Of a stretch of 64,000 bases of DNA, positions 46,734 to 53,068 are shown piece after piece; position 1 is the first letter of the stretch; the number at the start of each line of letters is the position of its first letter. The position numbers and the translations under genes were made by a program. The notes below the pieces were generated by a model. The model saw only the letters and a list, made by a program, of their open reading frames with translations, did not search any database and was not told the DNA's origin. Source of the stretch: Streptomyces inusitatus (GTDB lineage Bacteria; Actinomycetota; Actinomycetes; Streptomycetales; Streptomycetaceae); contig NZ_BMWG01000001.1 in the NCBI RefSeq assembly GCF_014651115.1, positions 740,840-804,839 on the forward strand. The letters run 5' to 3'.

Positions 46734-46898
46734 TCAGTGGGGGTTGTCGTCACCGGCGTCGCAGGAGCACTCCGCGCTCTCCACGACGTCGTCCAGGTCC
46801 AGAACAGCGGTCACCGAGAGGGCGGCGACGGGCGGTGCCGCGCGGCGCGCCGAGGGCGGCGGGCCGGGCAGAAGGGTCACCGGTACGGGCAGGGTCAT
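46734..46898 (-). CDS. Candidate RiPP precursor peptide (54 aa, Cys-Ser-Cys tail)
   Basis: The 54-residue peptide begins MTLPVPVTLLPGPPP, has a hydrophobic middle (VAALSVTAVLDLDD) and ends ECSCDAGDDNPH, with C44 and C46 as the only cysteines. Its ATG overlaps the radical SAM stop (ATGA), which gives translational coupling. A short peptide with residues for modification at the C-terminus, coupled to a radical SAM/SPASM enzyme, is the standard layout for a ribosomally made, modified peptide. It fits none of the rSAM peptide families I know. Whether there is a cleavage site (for example after the RRAAP stretch) is not visible. Codon bias in third positions supports translation. Confidence 0.72.
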   Translation of the reverse strand: MTLPVPVTLLPGPPPSARRAAPPVAALSVTAVLDLDDVVESAECSCDAGDDNPH

Positions 46899-48019
46899 GA
46901 GGCGTTCTCCTTGTCTCCGTGTTGGCAGTAGCTGTGCAGCGGCGCCTTCGCTTCCTGGTAGTGCTTGGCCAGGGGGCGGCAGACCCGGCAGGTGCCGGAC
47001 AGGGCGCAGCCCTCGCACCCACCGGTGCGAAGCATGAGGCGGTCGGCGATGACGCCGAGCCGGGTGAGGCCGTCGATGCCTTCGGTCATCAGGTCGATCT
47101 GGTCGTCGCGGCCGACCTTGCAGATCGAGACCTTGGCGTGGGGGTCGGCGTGGAAGAAGGTGTGTCCCGCGTTGCAGCCGGCGAACGGCTTGCGCTGCCG
47201 CAGGTGGGCGGCGGACTGGGCGAGCAGCGGCTCTCCGCCGCCGTAGATCGTGGGCGTCATGTTCGTGTACGCGTGGTTCTCGACGTTCCACTCGTCGGCG
47301 AGGGCGGCCATCTCGTCGGCCTCGGAGGCGTTGTCCTCGGTCACCACCACGTTGATCCGCAGAGGCAGGCCCGCCTCGCGTGCGGCGTCCATGCCACGCC
47401 GGAACGCCTTCCACGCGCCACGGCGCTGAGTGAGCGTGTCGAAGGACTCCTCACTCGCCCCGTACATGCTGACGACCAGTCGGTAGGGCGGGCAGCTCCG
47501 GAAGAGCTTGAGGAGGTCCGGCCGCCAGAGCAGCGAGCCGTTGGTGGAGATCGTGAGCATCATCCCGGCCTGCCAGGCGTACCGGTAGGCGCCCTGGAAG
47601 TGGGGGTCCATGGTGGGCTCGCCGCCGGTGATCTGGAGCCAGAGGACGCCGGCCTCGCGCATGATGTCCAGCAGCCGGACCTTGTCCTCCCAGCCGAGGC
47701 CGGAGAAGGGGCGCTCGCCGAGATAGCAGTGCTTGCAGCCGAAGTTGCAACCGAGATTGATCTCCCAGGAAGCGCGGCAGTAGCCGTACGAGGACGGCTC
47801 GCGCACCAGGACCGTTTCCTGCGCGCGTCGGCCGATGAGGTCCAGGCCCCACATCTCGGCGGCGGTCTGCACTGCCCATGTGGGCAGTGCCTCGCCGTCG
47901 GCTGCGGCTTTCCACAGCTCGTCGTAGCCGGCGGCGGGGATCTTGGCACCGGACCGGGCCCCGGGCTTGAGGAGGAGATGCCCGTCGAGGAACGGGGAAG
48001 CGATCAGAGCGTGGGCCAT
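46895..48019 (-). CDS. Radical SAM/SPASM peptide-modifying enzyme
   Basis: The 374-residue enzyme has the radical SAM motif C-x3-C-x2-C in LGCNFGCKHCYLG (about residues 89-101), the GGEP motif (LQITGGEPTMD) and STNGSLL, followed by a C-terminal SPASM domain with seven cysteines: C-x17-C, then C-x2-C-x5-C-x2-C in GCEGCALSGTCRVC, and a last C in HSYCQHG. SPASM enzymes carry two auxiliary Fe-S clusters and mostly act on ribosomal peptides. About 85 residues precede the SAM motif and may recognise the peptide leader. ATG 48019 follows GGAGGGCCACTG. It is translationally coupled to the 54-residue peptide. Confidence 0.93.
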   Translation of the reverse strand: MAHALIASPFLDGHLLLKPGARSGAKIPAAGYDELWKAAADGEALPTWAVQTAAEMWGLDLIGRRAQETVLVREPSSYGYCRASWEINLGCNFGCKHCYLGERPFSGLGWEDKVRLLDIMREAGVLWLQITGGEPTMDPHFQGAYRYAWQAGMMLTISTNGSLLWRPDLLKLFRSCPPYRLVVSMYGASEESFDTLTQRRGAWKAFRRGMDAAREAGLPLRINVVVTEDNASEADEMAALADEWNVENHAYTNMTPTIYGGGEPLLAQSAAHLRQRKPFAGCNAGHTFFHADPHAKVSICKVGRDDQIDLMTEGIDGLTRLGVIADRLMLRTGGCEGCALSGTCRVCRPLAKHYQEAKAPLHSYCQHGDKENAS

Positions 48020-48084
48020 CAGTGGCCCTCCTTCCAGATCATGGGGCGCGACGGCACGCGTGTGCTCTGACGACCGGCGCGCCA

Positions 48085-48489
48085 TTAGATCTCGCCGAGG
48101 TCGTTGTGGGTGCCACAGTTCCCGCAGCTCTCGTTGAGAGGAGGGCGAAAGTGCCGGATCTGAGCTCCGCCACGGGAGTCGGGGCGGGTGGCGAGGAACG
48201 TGCCGTGGTGTGGTCGGCGAACAGACAACAGCCCCCGCTTGTCGGGTCCAGGGGTGACCACGGGGCAGTCTGAAAGCACGACCAGGTCCACCTCGGTCCT
48301 CTCCTGCCAGCGGAGCCACAGCGCGGTGGCGTACTCGTCGAGTTCGGCGAGGAATCCGTGGTGATCACCGTCGTTGTGGGCGGACAACTGGCACTGCACG
48401 GTCCTGTCCACGCTTTCGGCAGCCACCTTCTCCCGCGCTTCCCGTGCCAGGTTCAGGGGGACTCGACGCCAGTGTGCGCACCGCATCAC
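48085..48489 (-). CDS. Small Cys/His protein upstream of the radical SAM gene
   Basis: The 134-residue protein contains CQLSAHNDGDHHGFLAEL and ALWLRWQERTEVDLVVL, and ends with a CGNCG pair. The C..H..DGDH pattern recalls small actinobacterial proteins of unknown function, possibly metal-binding. Its ATG overlaps the stop of the next upstream gene, and it ends 66 bases before the radical SAM start, so it belongs to the same operon. It could be a partner or accessory protein of the peptide modification; no function is known to me. Confidence 0.68.
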   Translation of the reverse strand: MMRCAHWRRVPLNLAREAREKVAAESVDRTVQCQLSAHNDGDHHGFLAELDEYATALWLRWQERTEVDLVVLSDCPVVTPGPDKRGLLSVRRPHHGTFLATRPDSRGGAQIRHFRPPLNESCGNCGTHNDLGEI

Positions 48490-48755
48490 GACACCGGCTG
48501 AGAGGAGGCTTCAGGGCGAGGGGAATGGTCCGTGCAGCGCGGGCATGCGCACGGTGGAAAGCCAACGGGGTCGTCGAGGACCACAGGATCCTTGTCCTCT
48601 CGAACTTCTGTCACGTGGCCCCAAGTCCTTCCGGAGTCGCGGGAGATCCGGAATGTCATGAGGACTCGCAGCTCAGCACCTGGGTCCTGTGTCTGTGCAC
48701 CTCCTTCCCGCTCGCGCGCCAGAGTCTCGTCTCTTGTCGTCATGGCCGAACCCAT
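48486..48755 (-). CDS. Small CxCxxC protein, first gene of the candidate operon
   Basis: The 89-residue protein has a beta-rich centre (ELRVLMTFRISRDSGRTWGH, VTEVREDKDPVVLDD) and a C-terminal FPPCACPRC cluster that could bind metal. It overlaps the next gene by ATGA. The start is ATG 48755 or ATG 48743; neither has a strong SD. It opens the operon, 140 bases from the divergent XRE-TPR regulator. No family recognised. Confidence 0.62.
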   Translation of the reverse strand: MGSAMTTRDETLAREREGGAQTQDPGAELRVLMTFRISRDSGRTWGHVTEVREDKDPVVLDDPVGFPPCACPRCTDHSPRPEASSQPVS

Positions 48756-48895
48756 CTGTCAGTCCCGTTTACTCGTCCGGGGCAACTTCAAGGAAAGCGC
48801 CAGGAGTCGGAGGTCTCCACGGCATCAATGCGGCAGTCTTGACGCAGGTCCGTGCACGGGCGCTGGAGGGGCTGAAACCGCCGGGAGGAGGTGTC
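48756..48895. promoter_or_regulatory. Divergent promoter region of the candidate cluster
   Basis: The 140 bases between the leftward operon and the rightward regulator must hold both promoters. The SD GGAGGAGGTG of the regulator is at its right end. No clear palindromic operator stands out. Confidence 0.5.
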
Positions 48896-50149
48896 ATGGG
48901 ACTGGCGGAACGACGCAGGGCCCTGGGCTACAGTCAGGAGAAGCTGGCCCAGTTACTTGGCGTGGACCGCACAACGGTCGGACGTTGGGAAAGCGGCAAG
49001 GTCGCTCCTCAGCCGCCCCAGCGACGGGGTTTGGCCGCCGCCCTCGAAGTCAGCCTTCAAGAGCTGGACATCTTCCTGAAGCCGCCACGAGCCGCAGGCC
49101 AGGAGGCTGCAGGGCATCAGTCCAGTGACCCTCCGAGCGCGGGAGACCCTGACGAAATGATCCGCCGTGAGTTCCTCCGCATACTGACTTTCAGCGGGGC
49201 CTTGACCGTTCTGCCGGTCGAGGAGGCCGAGGCCCTGGCCGAGGGCATCCGTCAGGGAGTGCCCGCCGACTTCGAACGCATGAATAGACACCTCTGGCAG
49301 GTCTACCAACTGGCTCGTTCCAAGGGTTCGGTCTACCCCGTTGTCCGGGACCAGCTCACCACCCTGAGCGAGGCCCTGGAGGCACGGCGAGGCAGCTCCC
49401 GGCCTCTCCTGAACGCAGCGGCTGACCTCTTCCAGTTGGCGGGTGAAGTCGCGTTCGACGGCAGCCGGTACACCGATGCCGCCGCTTCCTACACGCTCGC
49501 CGCCTCGCTGAGCAAGGATGCCGGGGCCTTTGATCTCTGGGCTTGTTCCCTTGTCCGCCATGCCTATGTGGACATGTCCGATGAGCGCTATCGCAACGCG
49601 GCTCAGATGCTCACTCTGGCGGAGAGGCTGGCAGGTCGCGGAGACAGCGCCCTGGCTACCCGCTACTGGGTGGCGTCCGTCCAGGCCGAGGCGTATGCCG
49701 GCCTCGGTGACCTGGAAGCATGCGAGCGCGCGCTTGACCGGGCCGAGGAAGTCAGCGAGCTGCCCCCGGACAGCGTCAACGCCGGATGGCTCCGGTTCGA
49801 CGGCACCCGGCTGGCTGAGGAGCGCGGGGCGCGGTACACCCGTCTGGGGCGTCTGGACCTGGCGGAGGAGACCTTGAAGGGCGCGCTGAAACAGAGCGCT
49901 CTCGCCTCCGGGCACTCCTACCGAAGGAGGGGCGCGGTGCTGACCGACTTGGCGGCCGTCGGAGCGAAGCGCCACGACCCCGAGCAGGTCACGGCCTACG
50001 GCAGGGAAGCCCTGGAACTGGCCCAAGCCTCATCCTCCGGATACGTCGCCCGTAGACTCCGATCCCTGTGCGACGAGTTCGGGCCCTTGAGCCATGACCA
50101 CCGCGTGGCGGAGCTGGGGGCGGAGATCGCCGCGCTGAGGACGCCGTGA
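48896..50149 (+). CDS. XRE-TPR transcriptional regulator with a TTA codon
   Basis: The 417-residue protein has an N-terminal XRE helix-turn-helix (LGYSQEKLAQLLGVDRTTVG, RWESGK), a linker (about 65-100), and TPR-like helical repeats to the end (YTDAAASYTLAASLS, RLGRLDLAEETLKGAL). Codon 20 (48953-48955) is TTA, the rare leucine codon read only by the bldA tRNA, so translation should be limited to later growth. ATG 48896 has a near-perfect SD, GGAGGAGGTG. TPR domains of such regulators often sense peptides or proteins. It diverges from the radical SAM operon and is coupled to the next gene. Confidence 0.88.
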   Translation: MGLAERRRALGYSQEKLAQLLGVDRTTVGRWESGKVAPQPPQRRGLAAALEVSLQELDIFLKPPRAAGQEAAGHQSSDPPSAGDPDEMIRREFLRILTFSGALTVLPVEEAEALAEGIRQGVPADFERMNRHLWQVYQLARSKGSVYPVVRDQLTTLSEALEARRGSSRPLLNAAADLFQLAGEVAFDGSRYTDAAASYTLAASLSKDAGAFDLWACSLVRHAYVDMSDERYRNAAQMLTLAERLAGRGDSALATRYWVASVQAEAYAGLGDLEACERALDRAEEVSELPPDSVNAGWLRFDGTRLAEERGARYTRLGRLDLAEETLKGALKQSALASGHSYRRRGAVLTDLAAVGAKRHDPEQVTAYGREALELAQASSSGYVARRLRSLCDEFGPLSHDHRVAELGAEIAALRTP

Positions 50150-50163
50150 CGAGAGGGGTTGGC

Positions 50164-50529
50164 ATGTCGCAGACCGAAGGCGCACGACTGTTCCGGGAGG
50201 CGTGGATCGCGGGGGTGCGCCAGCACTTCCCCGGCGAACCGAAGGCCGGATACGTCACTCCCTGGGAGGGCACCCCGGAGTGGGAGCGCCAGGCAGCAGA
50301 CTCCGTGTACGAGCAGGTCCGCCACTTCATTGAGATCAGCGGCGGGCATGCGGCCCGGTTGTCCCGGGAGCAGAAGAGCCGCTTCGTCGCCACCTGCTGG
50401 ACCGCCCAGATGTACCAGCACTTCGAGGACCCGAAGCCGGGGTACGTGGCCGACTGGCCCGAGCTTCCGGAGTGGCAGCGGGAGACCGACGCGGACATCT
50501 TTGAAGTCATCCAGAAGTCGTTGGGCTGA
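50164..50529 (+). CDS. Small protein made of two ~45-residue repeats
   Basis: The 121-residue protein is an internal duplication: FPGEPKAGYVTPWEGTPEWE in the first half aligns with FEDPKPGYVADWPELPEWQ in the second, each flanked by a W-containing helix and an acidic helix (VYEQVRHFIE, IFEVIQKSL). I do not know its function. ATG 50164 follows GAGAGGGG; an upstream GTG at 50146 overlaps the regulator stop (GTGA). It is co-transcribed with the XRE-TPR gene and ends in a strong terminator. Confidence 0.75.
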   Translation: MSQTEGARLFREAWIAGVRQHFPGEPKAGYVTPWEGTPEWERQAADSVYEQVRHFIEISGGHAARLSREQKSRFVATCWTAQMYQHFEDPKPGYVADWPELPEWQRETDADIFEVIQKSLG

Positions 50530-50593
50530 GTGCCTGGTGTGCACTGCCCGGTAAGCGGGGCTGCTGCCTTGGACGCCAGAAGAGATAGGGATC

Positions 50594-50620
50594 GGCCCCC
50601 AGAACCCAGATCTGGGGGCC
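50594..50620 (+). terminator. Terminator after the two-repeat protein
   Basis: A perfect 10-bp stem, GGCCCCCAGA at 50594-50603 against TCTGGGGGCC at 50611-50620, closes a 7-base loop; ACGTTT follows. Confidence 0.82.
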
Positions 50621-50631
50621 ACGTTTCCAGC

Positions 50632-50802
50632 CCGGACCAGGAGCGCCGGATCTTTCGCGATCTCATCCGCGCGCTCTCCGGCGACGGTGATGTGGATGTC
50701 CTCATGTCGACCCATGACGTGGCCGGTCTCGCCGAGGAGTCCGACCATGTCACCGTGCTCACCGCCGGCGCGGTGCGGTTCACGGGAACCACCGCCGACT
50801 GA
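50632..50802 (+). pseudogene. ABC-transporter ATPase fragment
   Basis: About 56 codons encode PDQERRIFRDLIRALS, then MSTHDVAGLAEESDHVTVL and GAVRFTG. This is the part after Walker B, with the D-loop region, the H-loop histidine in STHDV and the final strand, of a metal/antibiotic-type ABC ATPase. Walker A, signature and Walker B are absent and no SD exists, so it is a truncated relic, cut off at a terminator. Confidence 0.7.
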
Positions 50803-51293
50803 CTCCTTTTATCGCCGCCAAGCGGACTTAATGCCGCCAATGGGAAGAAAAGCTTCGGTCGGTTGCGGTCGATTCGCGGTCGGCGATCGACATTTGCTGC
50901 CGCCAAGACGTGTCAGAGGTTGCTGATATGGTCAAAGTTTTTGGTTGTGGAACTCTACGCGGATAGAGGTATCGACGGAGTTACTAATTCCGCTTAGGTC
51001 ACGGAAAGTCATTGAAAAATTTTCCCTTCCCTGGAGTGGAGGGTAAAGCCCCAGCTCAAGGGGTACATGTCTAGACCTTTCCCTGCCGATGGGCCCTCTT
51101 CATGCACAGGAATTGTGTGCTTATCCCCAGCGTGGAGGCGCTTCTCCACACCCCTTGTGGATAAGCGGATTTGTAATGCTCCTTTCTGGTGCCACCATTG
51201 ATGTCCACGGGTGGCGAGGCCGCAAAGGAAAGGCGGCCCCCGCTGGCACGGGAGCCGCCCTGACCCAATCCCTTGCGAGAGAAGAGGTCAGTT
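50803..51293. other. Lower-GC non-coding region at the island's right edge
   Basis: The 490 bases have distinctly lower GC (AT-rich around 50930-51030) and no gene I can support. GCCGCCAA recurs three times between 50810 and 50910. Near 51119-51165 is a nested inverted repeat with DnaA-box-like ends. A GGCGGC/GCCGCC hairpin at about 51230-51260 precedes the next gene. Confidence 0.55.
51119..51165. other. Nested inverted repeat with DnaA-box-like arms
   Basis: CTTATCC at 51119-51126 and GGATAAG at 51159-51165 form the outer arms; TGGAG/CTCCA form an inner stem. The right arm is a perfect minus-strand DnaA box (TGTGGATAA, 51156-51164), and TTATCCCCA (51121-51129) and TTCTCCACA (51142-51150) are near matches. 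Confidence 0.55.
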
Positions 51294-51572
51294 ATGACAG
51301 TACCCACTGAGGCCGGGGCTTCCAATCCGGCGGAGTCGGACATCTGCACGCGCAGTGATTCCGGAGTGGGGCGCTCCAGGCGTCGGCAGGGTCTGCTCTG
51401 GGGTGCGGTGGTGGGGGGTGTCGGGTTTGCGGTGATGGTTATGTCGCACCATGTGCCGAATCTTGCTACTCCTGTGGCGACGGGGGCGGCGGTTTCGGCG
51501 GTGCTTGTTCCGCTGGCGCAGACCCGGATGGGGAGTGGTGGCAGGCGGCGGCGGGAGGTTGACGAAAGCTGA
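51294..51572 (+). CDS. Small membrane protein, function unknown
   Basis: The 92-residue protein has a charged N-terminus with RSRRRQ, two hydrophobic segments (LLWGAVVGGVGFAVMVMSH and ATGAAVSAVLVPLA) and a basic tail (GGRRRREVDES). ATG 51294 follows GAAGAGGTCAGTT. It resembles in layout the small membrane protein at 44686-44898 on the other side of the island. No function known. Confidence 0.65.
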   Translation: MTVPTEAGASNPAESDICTRSDSGVGRSRRRQGLLWGAVVGGVGFAVMVMSHHVPNLATPVATGAAVSAVLVPLAQTRMGSGGRRRREVDES

Positions 51573-51598
51573 ACTGGGGTCGTTCGCCCACATGCTGA

Positions 51599-51628
51599 GA
51601 AGCCCGCCCGGTGGACCGGGCGGGCTTC
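51599..51628. terminator. Bidirectional terminator
   Basis: A perfect 13-bp stem, GAAGCCCGCCCGG at 51599-51611 against 51616-51628, closes the 4-base loop TGGA. It sits between the convergent small membrane protein and GNAT genes and can serve both. Confidence 0.85.
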
Positions 51629-51670
51629 GCGCGTCGGCGTGCGTCGGCGCGCGTCGTCTGTGCGTCGGAG

Positions 51671-52195
51671 TCAGAGTGCTGAGGTGTAGCGGAGTTCGGT
51701 GAGGGTGGTGTCGGCGTAGACGTCGTCCTGGGTCGCGCCGTCGGGGCGGTAGCCGGCGCGTTCGTAGAAGAGGCGGGCCGGGTGGTTGGCGTCGAGGACC
51801 CAGAGGGTGATGGAGGTGAAGTGCTGGGTGCGGGCGAGGGTGTGGGCGGCGGTGAGGAGGGCGCGGCCGATGCCGGTGCCGATGAGGTCGGGGCGGGTGT
51901 AGAGGGCGTACAGCTCGGCGGTGTCGGGCCGGGCGGCCTCGTCGCGGCTGGGGCCGAGGCAGGCCCAGCCGACCGGGGTGCCGTCGGTGTCGCCGTCGGC
52001 GACGGCGACCAGGTCGGTGGTCCGGGGGCGTGGGAGGGCGAGGCGTTCGCGGCGGCGGAGGGCGTCGGCCTCGGCGGTCATGGCGTCCAGGTAGGGCTGG
52101 GGGACGATGCCCGCGTACGCGGACTGCCAGCCGGCCACCCGCAGGGCGGAGACGGCGTCGATGTCGGCTGTGGTCATCTCTCGTACCTGCGGCAT
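51671..52195 (-). CDS. GNAT-family N-acetyltransferase
   Basis: The 174-residue protein is a full GNAT domain: VREMTTADIDAVSALRVAGW at the start, then LYTRPDLIGTGIGRALLTAA (motif A, Q/R-x2-G-x-G/A type) and NHPARLFYERAGYRPDG near the end. It transfers an acetyl group to an unknown small molecule or protein N-terminus. ATG 52195. It diverges from the ribbon-helix-helix gene across a repeat-rich region. Confidence 0.9.
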   Translation of the reverse strand: MPQVREMTTADIDAVSALRVAGWQSAYAGIVPQPYLDAMTAEADALRRRERLALPRPRTTDLVAVADGDTDGTPVGWACLGPSRDEAARPDTAELYALYTRPDLIGTGIGRALLTAAHTLARTQHFTSITLWVLDANHPARLFYERAGYRPDGATQDDVYADTTLTELRYTSAL

Positions 52196-52256
52196 CGCGT
52201 CACTGTACGGCCGGGGCGCGGTCGTCGGCACCGGGTTTTGATCCCATGGCTCCGGG

Positions 52257-52409
52257 TGGTGCCACGGCGGTGTCACCCCGGGGCAATCTGATGTCATGCG
52301 GTGCCACAAGTCGCTGACCTGCGACGATGCATCCAACTAGTGCCATGCTGGCGCGCCGTGTGCCATGTGTGGCGGCATTCTGCTTGCAAGTGGCACCACT
52401 CTGGTGCCA
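52257..52409. promoter_or_regulatory. Operator-like array of GTGCCA sites
   Basis: GTGCCA occurs at 52259, 52301, 52340, 52360 and 52404, at spacings of 42, 39, 20 and 44 bases, near multiples of two helical turns. The last copy forms a perfect inverted repeat, TGGCACCA (52391-52398) and TGGTGCCA (52402-52409), just before the RHH start codon. It is probably the autoregulatory operator of the RHH protein. Confidence 0.6.
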
Positions 52410-52419
52410 TAGTGGAGCC

Positions 52420-52953
52420 ATGGACCTCACGCCGTACGTCGAAAAACTCCGCAGGGAACTGGCGGTGGCCGCCGAAGCCGGGGGTGACGAAGCCCGCGAG
52501 CTGGCCGAGCGGCTGACCGCGCCGCTGGAGTCGGCCACCCGTCTGACCATGCTGAATGTGCTGTCCGCCGCCATGGACGAGATCACCCGTGAACTCGCCC
52601 CCGGCTCGGTCGACGTACGGCTGCGTGGCCTCGACCCCGACTTCGTGGTGGTGCTTCCGCAGTACGACGAGGGCCGGAACGAACCGTTCGACCTGCCGGT
52701 CTCCGCCCCGGCCCCGGCCCCCGCGCCGGTCCCGTCCGACACGGACGAGGGCGGCACCGCCCGCGTCAATCTGCGGCTGCCGGCGCAGCTCAAGGCGCGC
52801 GCCGAGGAGGCGGCGGGCCGCGAGGGCCTGTCGGTCAACGCGTGGCTGGTGCGGGCGGTGTCGGCCGCGGTCGACACGGGTGGTGCCGCCGCGGCGCGTA
52901 CCCCCCAGAAGGCCAGGACCGTCGGCCAGAACTTCACGGGCTGGGTGCACTAG
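52420..52953 (+). CDS. Ribbon-helix-helix (HicB/Arc-like) DNA-binding protein
   Basis: The 177-residue protein has an alpha-helical N-terminus (KLRRELAVAAEAGGDEARE), a middle domain (SVDVRLRGLDPDFVVVLP), a Pro/Ala linker, and a C-terminal RHH domain: ARVNLRLPAQLKARAEEAA, then GLSVNAWLVRAV. This fits HicB-type antitoxin-like regulators, but no toxin gene is adjacent. ATG 52420 lies 11 bases after a perfect inverted repeat it may bind. It heads the run with DUF4097 and the ABC exporter and probably controls it. Confidence 0.85.
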   Translation: MDLTPYVEKLRRELAVAAEAGGDEARELAERLTAPLESATRLTMLNVLSAAMDEITRELAPGSVDVRLRGLDPDFVVVLPQYDEGRNEPFDLPVSAPAPAPAPVPSDTDEGGTARVNLRLPAQLKARAEEAAGREGLSVNAWLVRAVSAAVDTGGAAAARTPQKARTVGQNFTGWVH

Positions 52954-52970
52954 CCCCAGAGCAGCGTCGC

Positions 52971-53004
52971 AAAGAACCGCAAAGAACCGGAAAGAACCGG
53001 AAAC
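52971..53004 (+). repeat. 10-bp tandem repeat AAAGAACCGG
   Basis: AAAGAACCGC, AAAGAACCGG, AAAGAACCGG and a partial fourth copy lie in the 115-base gap between the RHH and DUF4097 genes. They are AT-richer than the context; a role in mRNA structure or binding is possible but unknown. Confidence 0.7.
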
Positions 53005-53068
53005 GACTTCGCCCACACCACGTCCCACCAGCGGGGACGCCAAGAGGACCCAAGAGGACGGGACAGCC

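Noticed and set aside
46734..46898. Assignment of the 54-residue peptide to FxLD lanthipeptides
   Set aside because: The LDLDD stretch recalls the FxLD leader motif, but there is no lanthionine synthetase or dehydratase nearby and the tail is unlike those precursors.
50530..50802. A complete 90-residue gene
   Set aside because: Its first third spans a terminator hairpin and only the end resembles an ABC ATPase, so it is better described as a relic.
44445..51300. Intact integrative element with attL/attR
   Set aside because: No second copy of the tRNA 3' end was found, and no full integrase, excisionase or replication gene is present.
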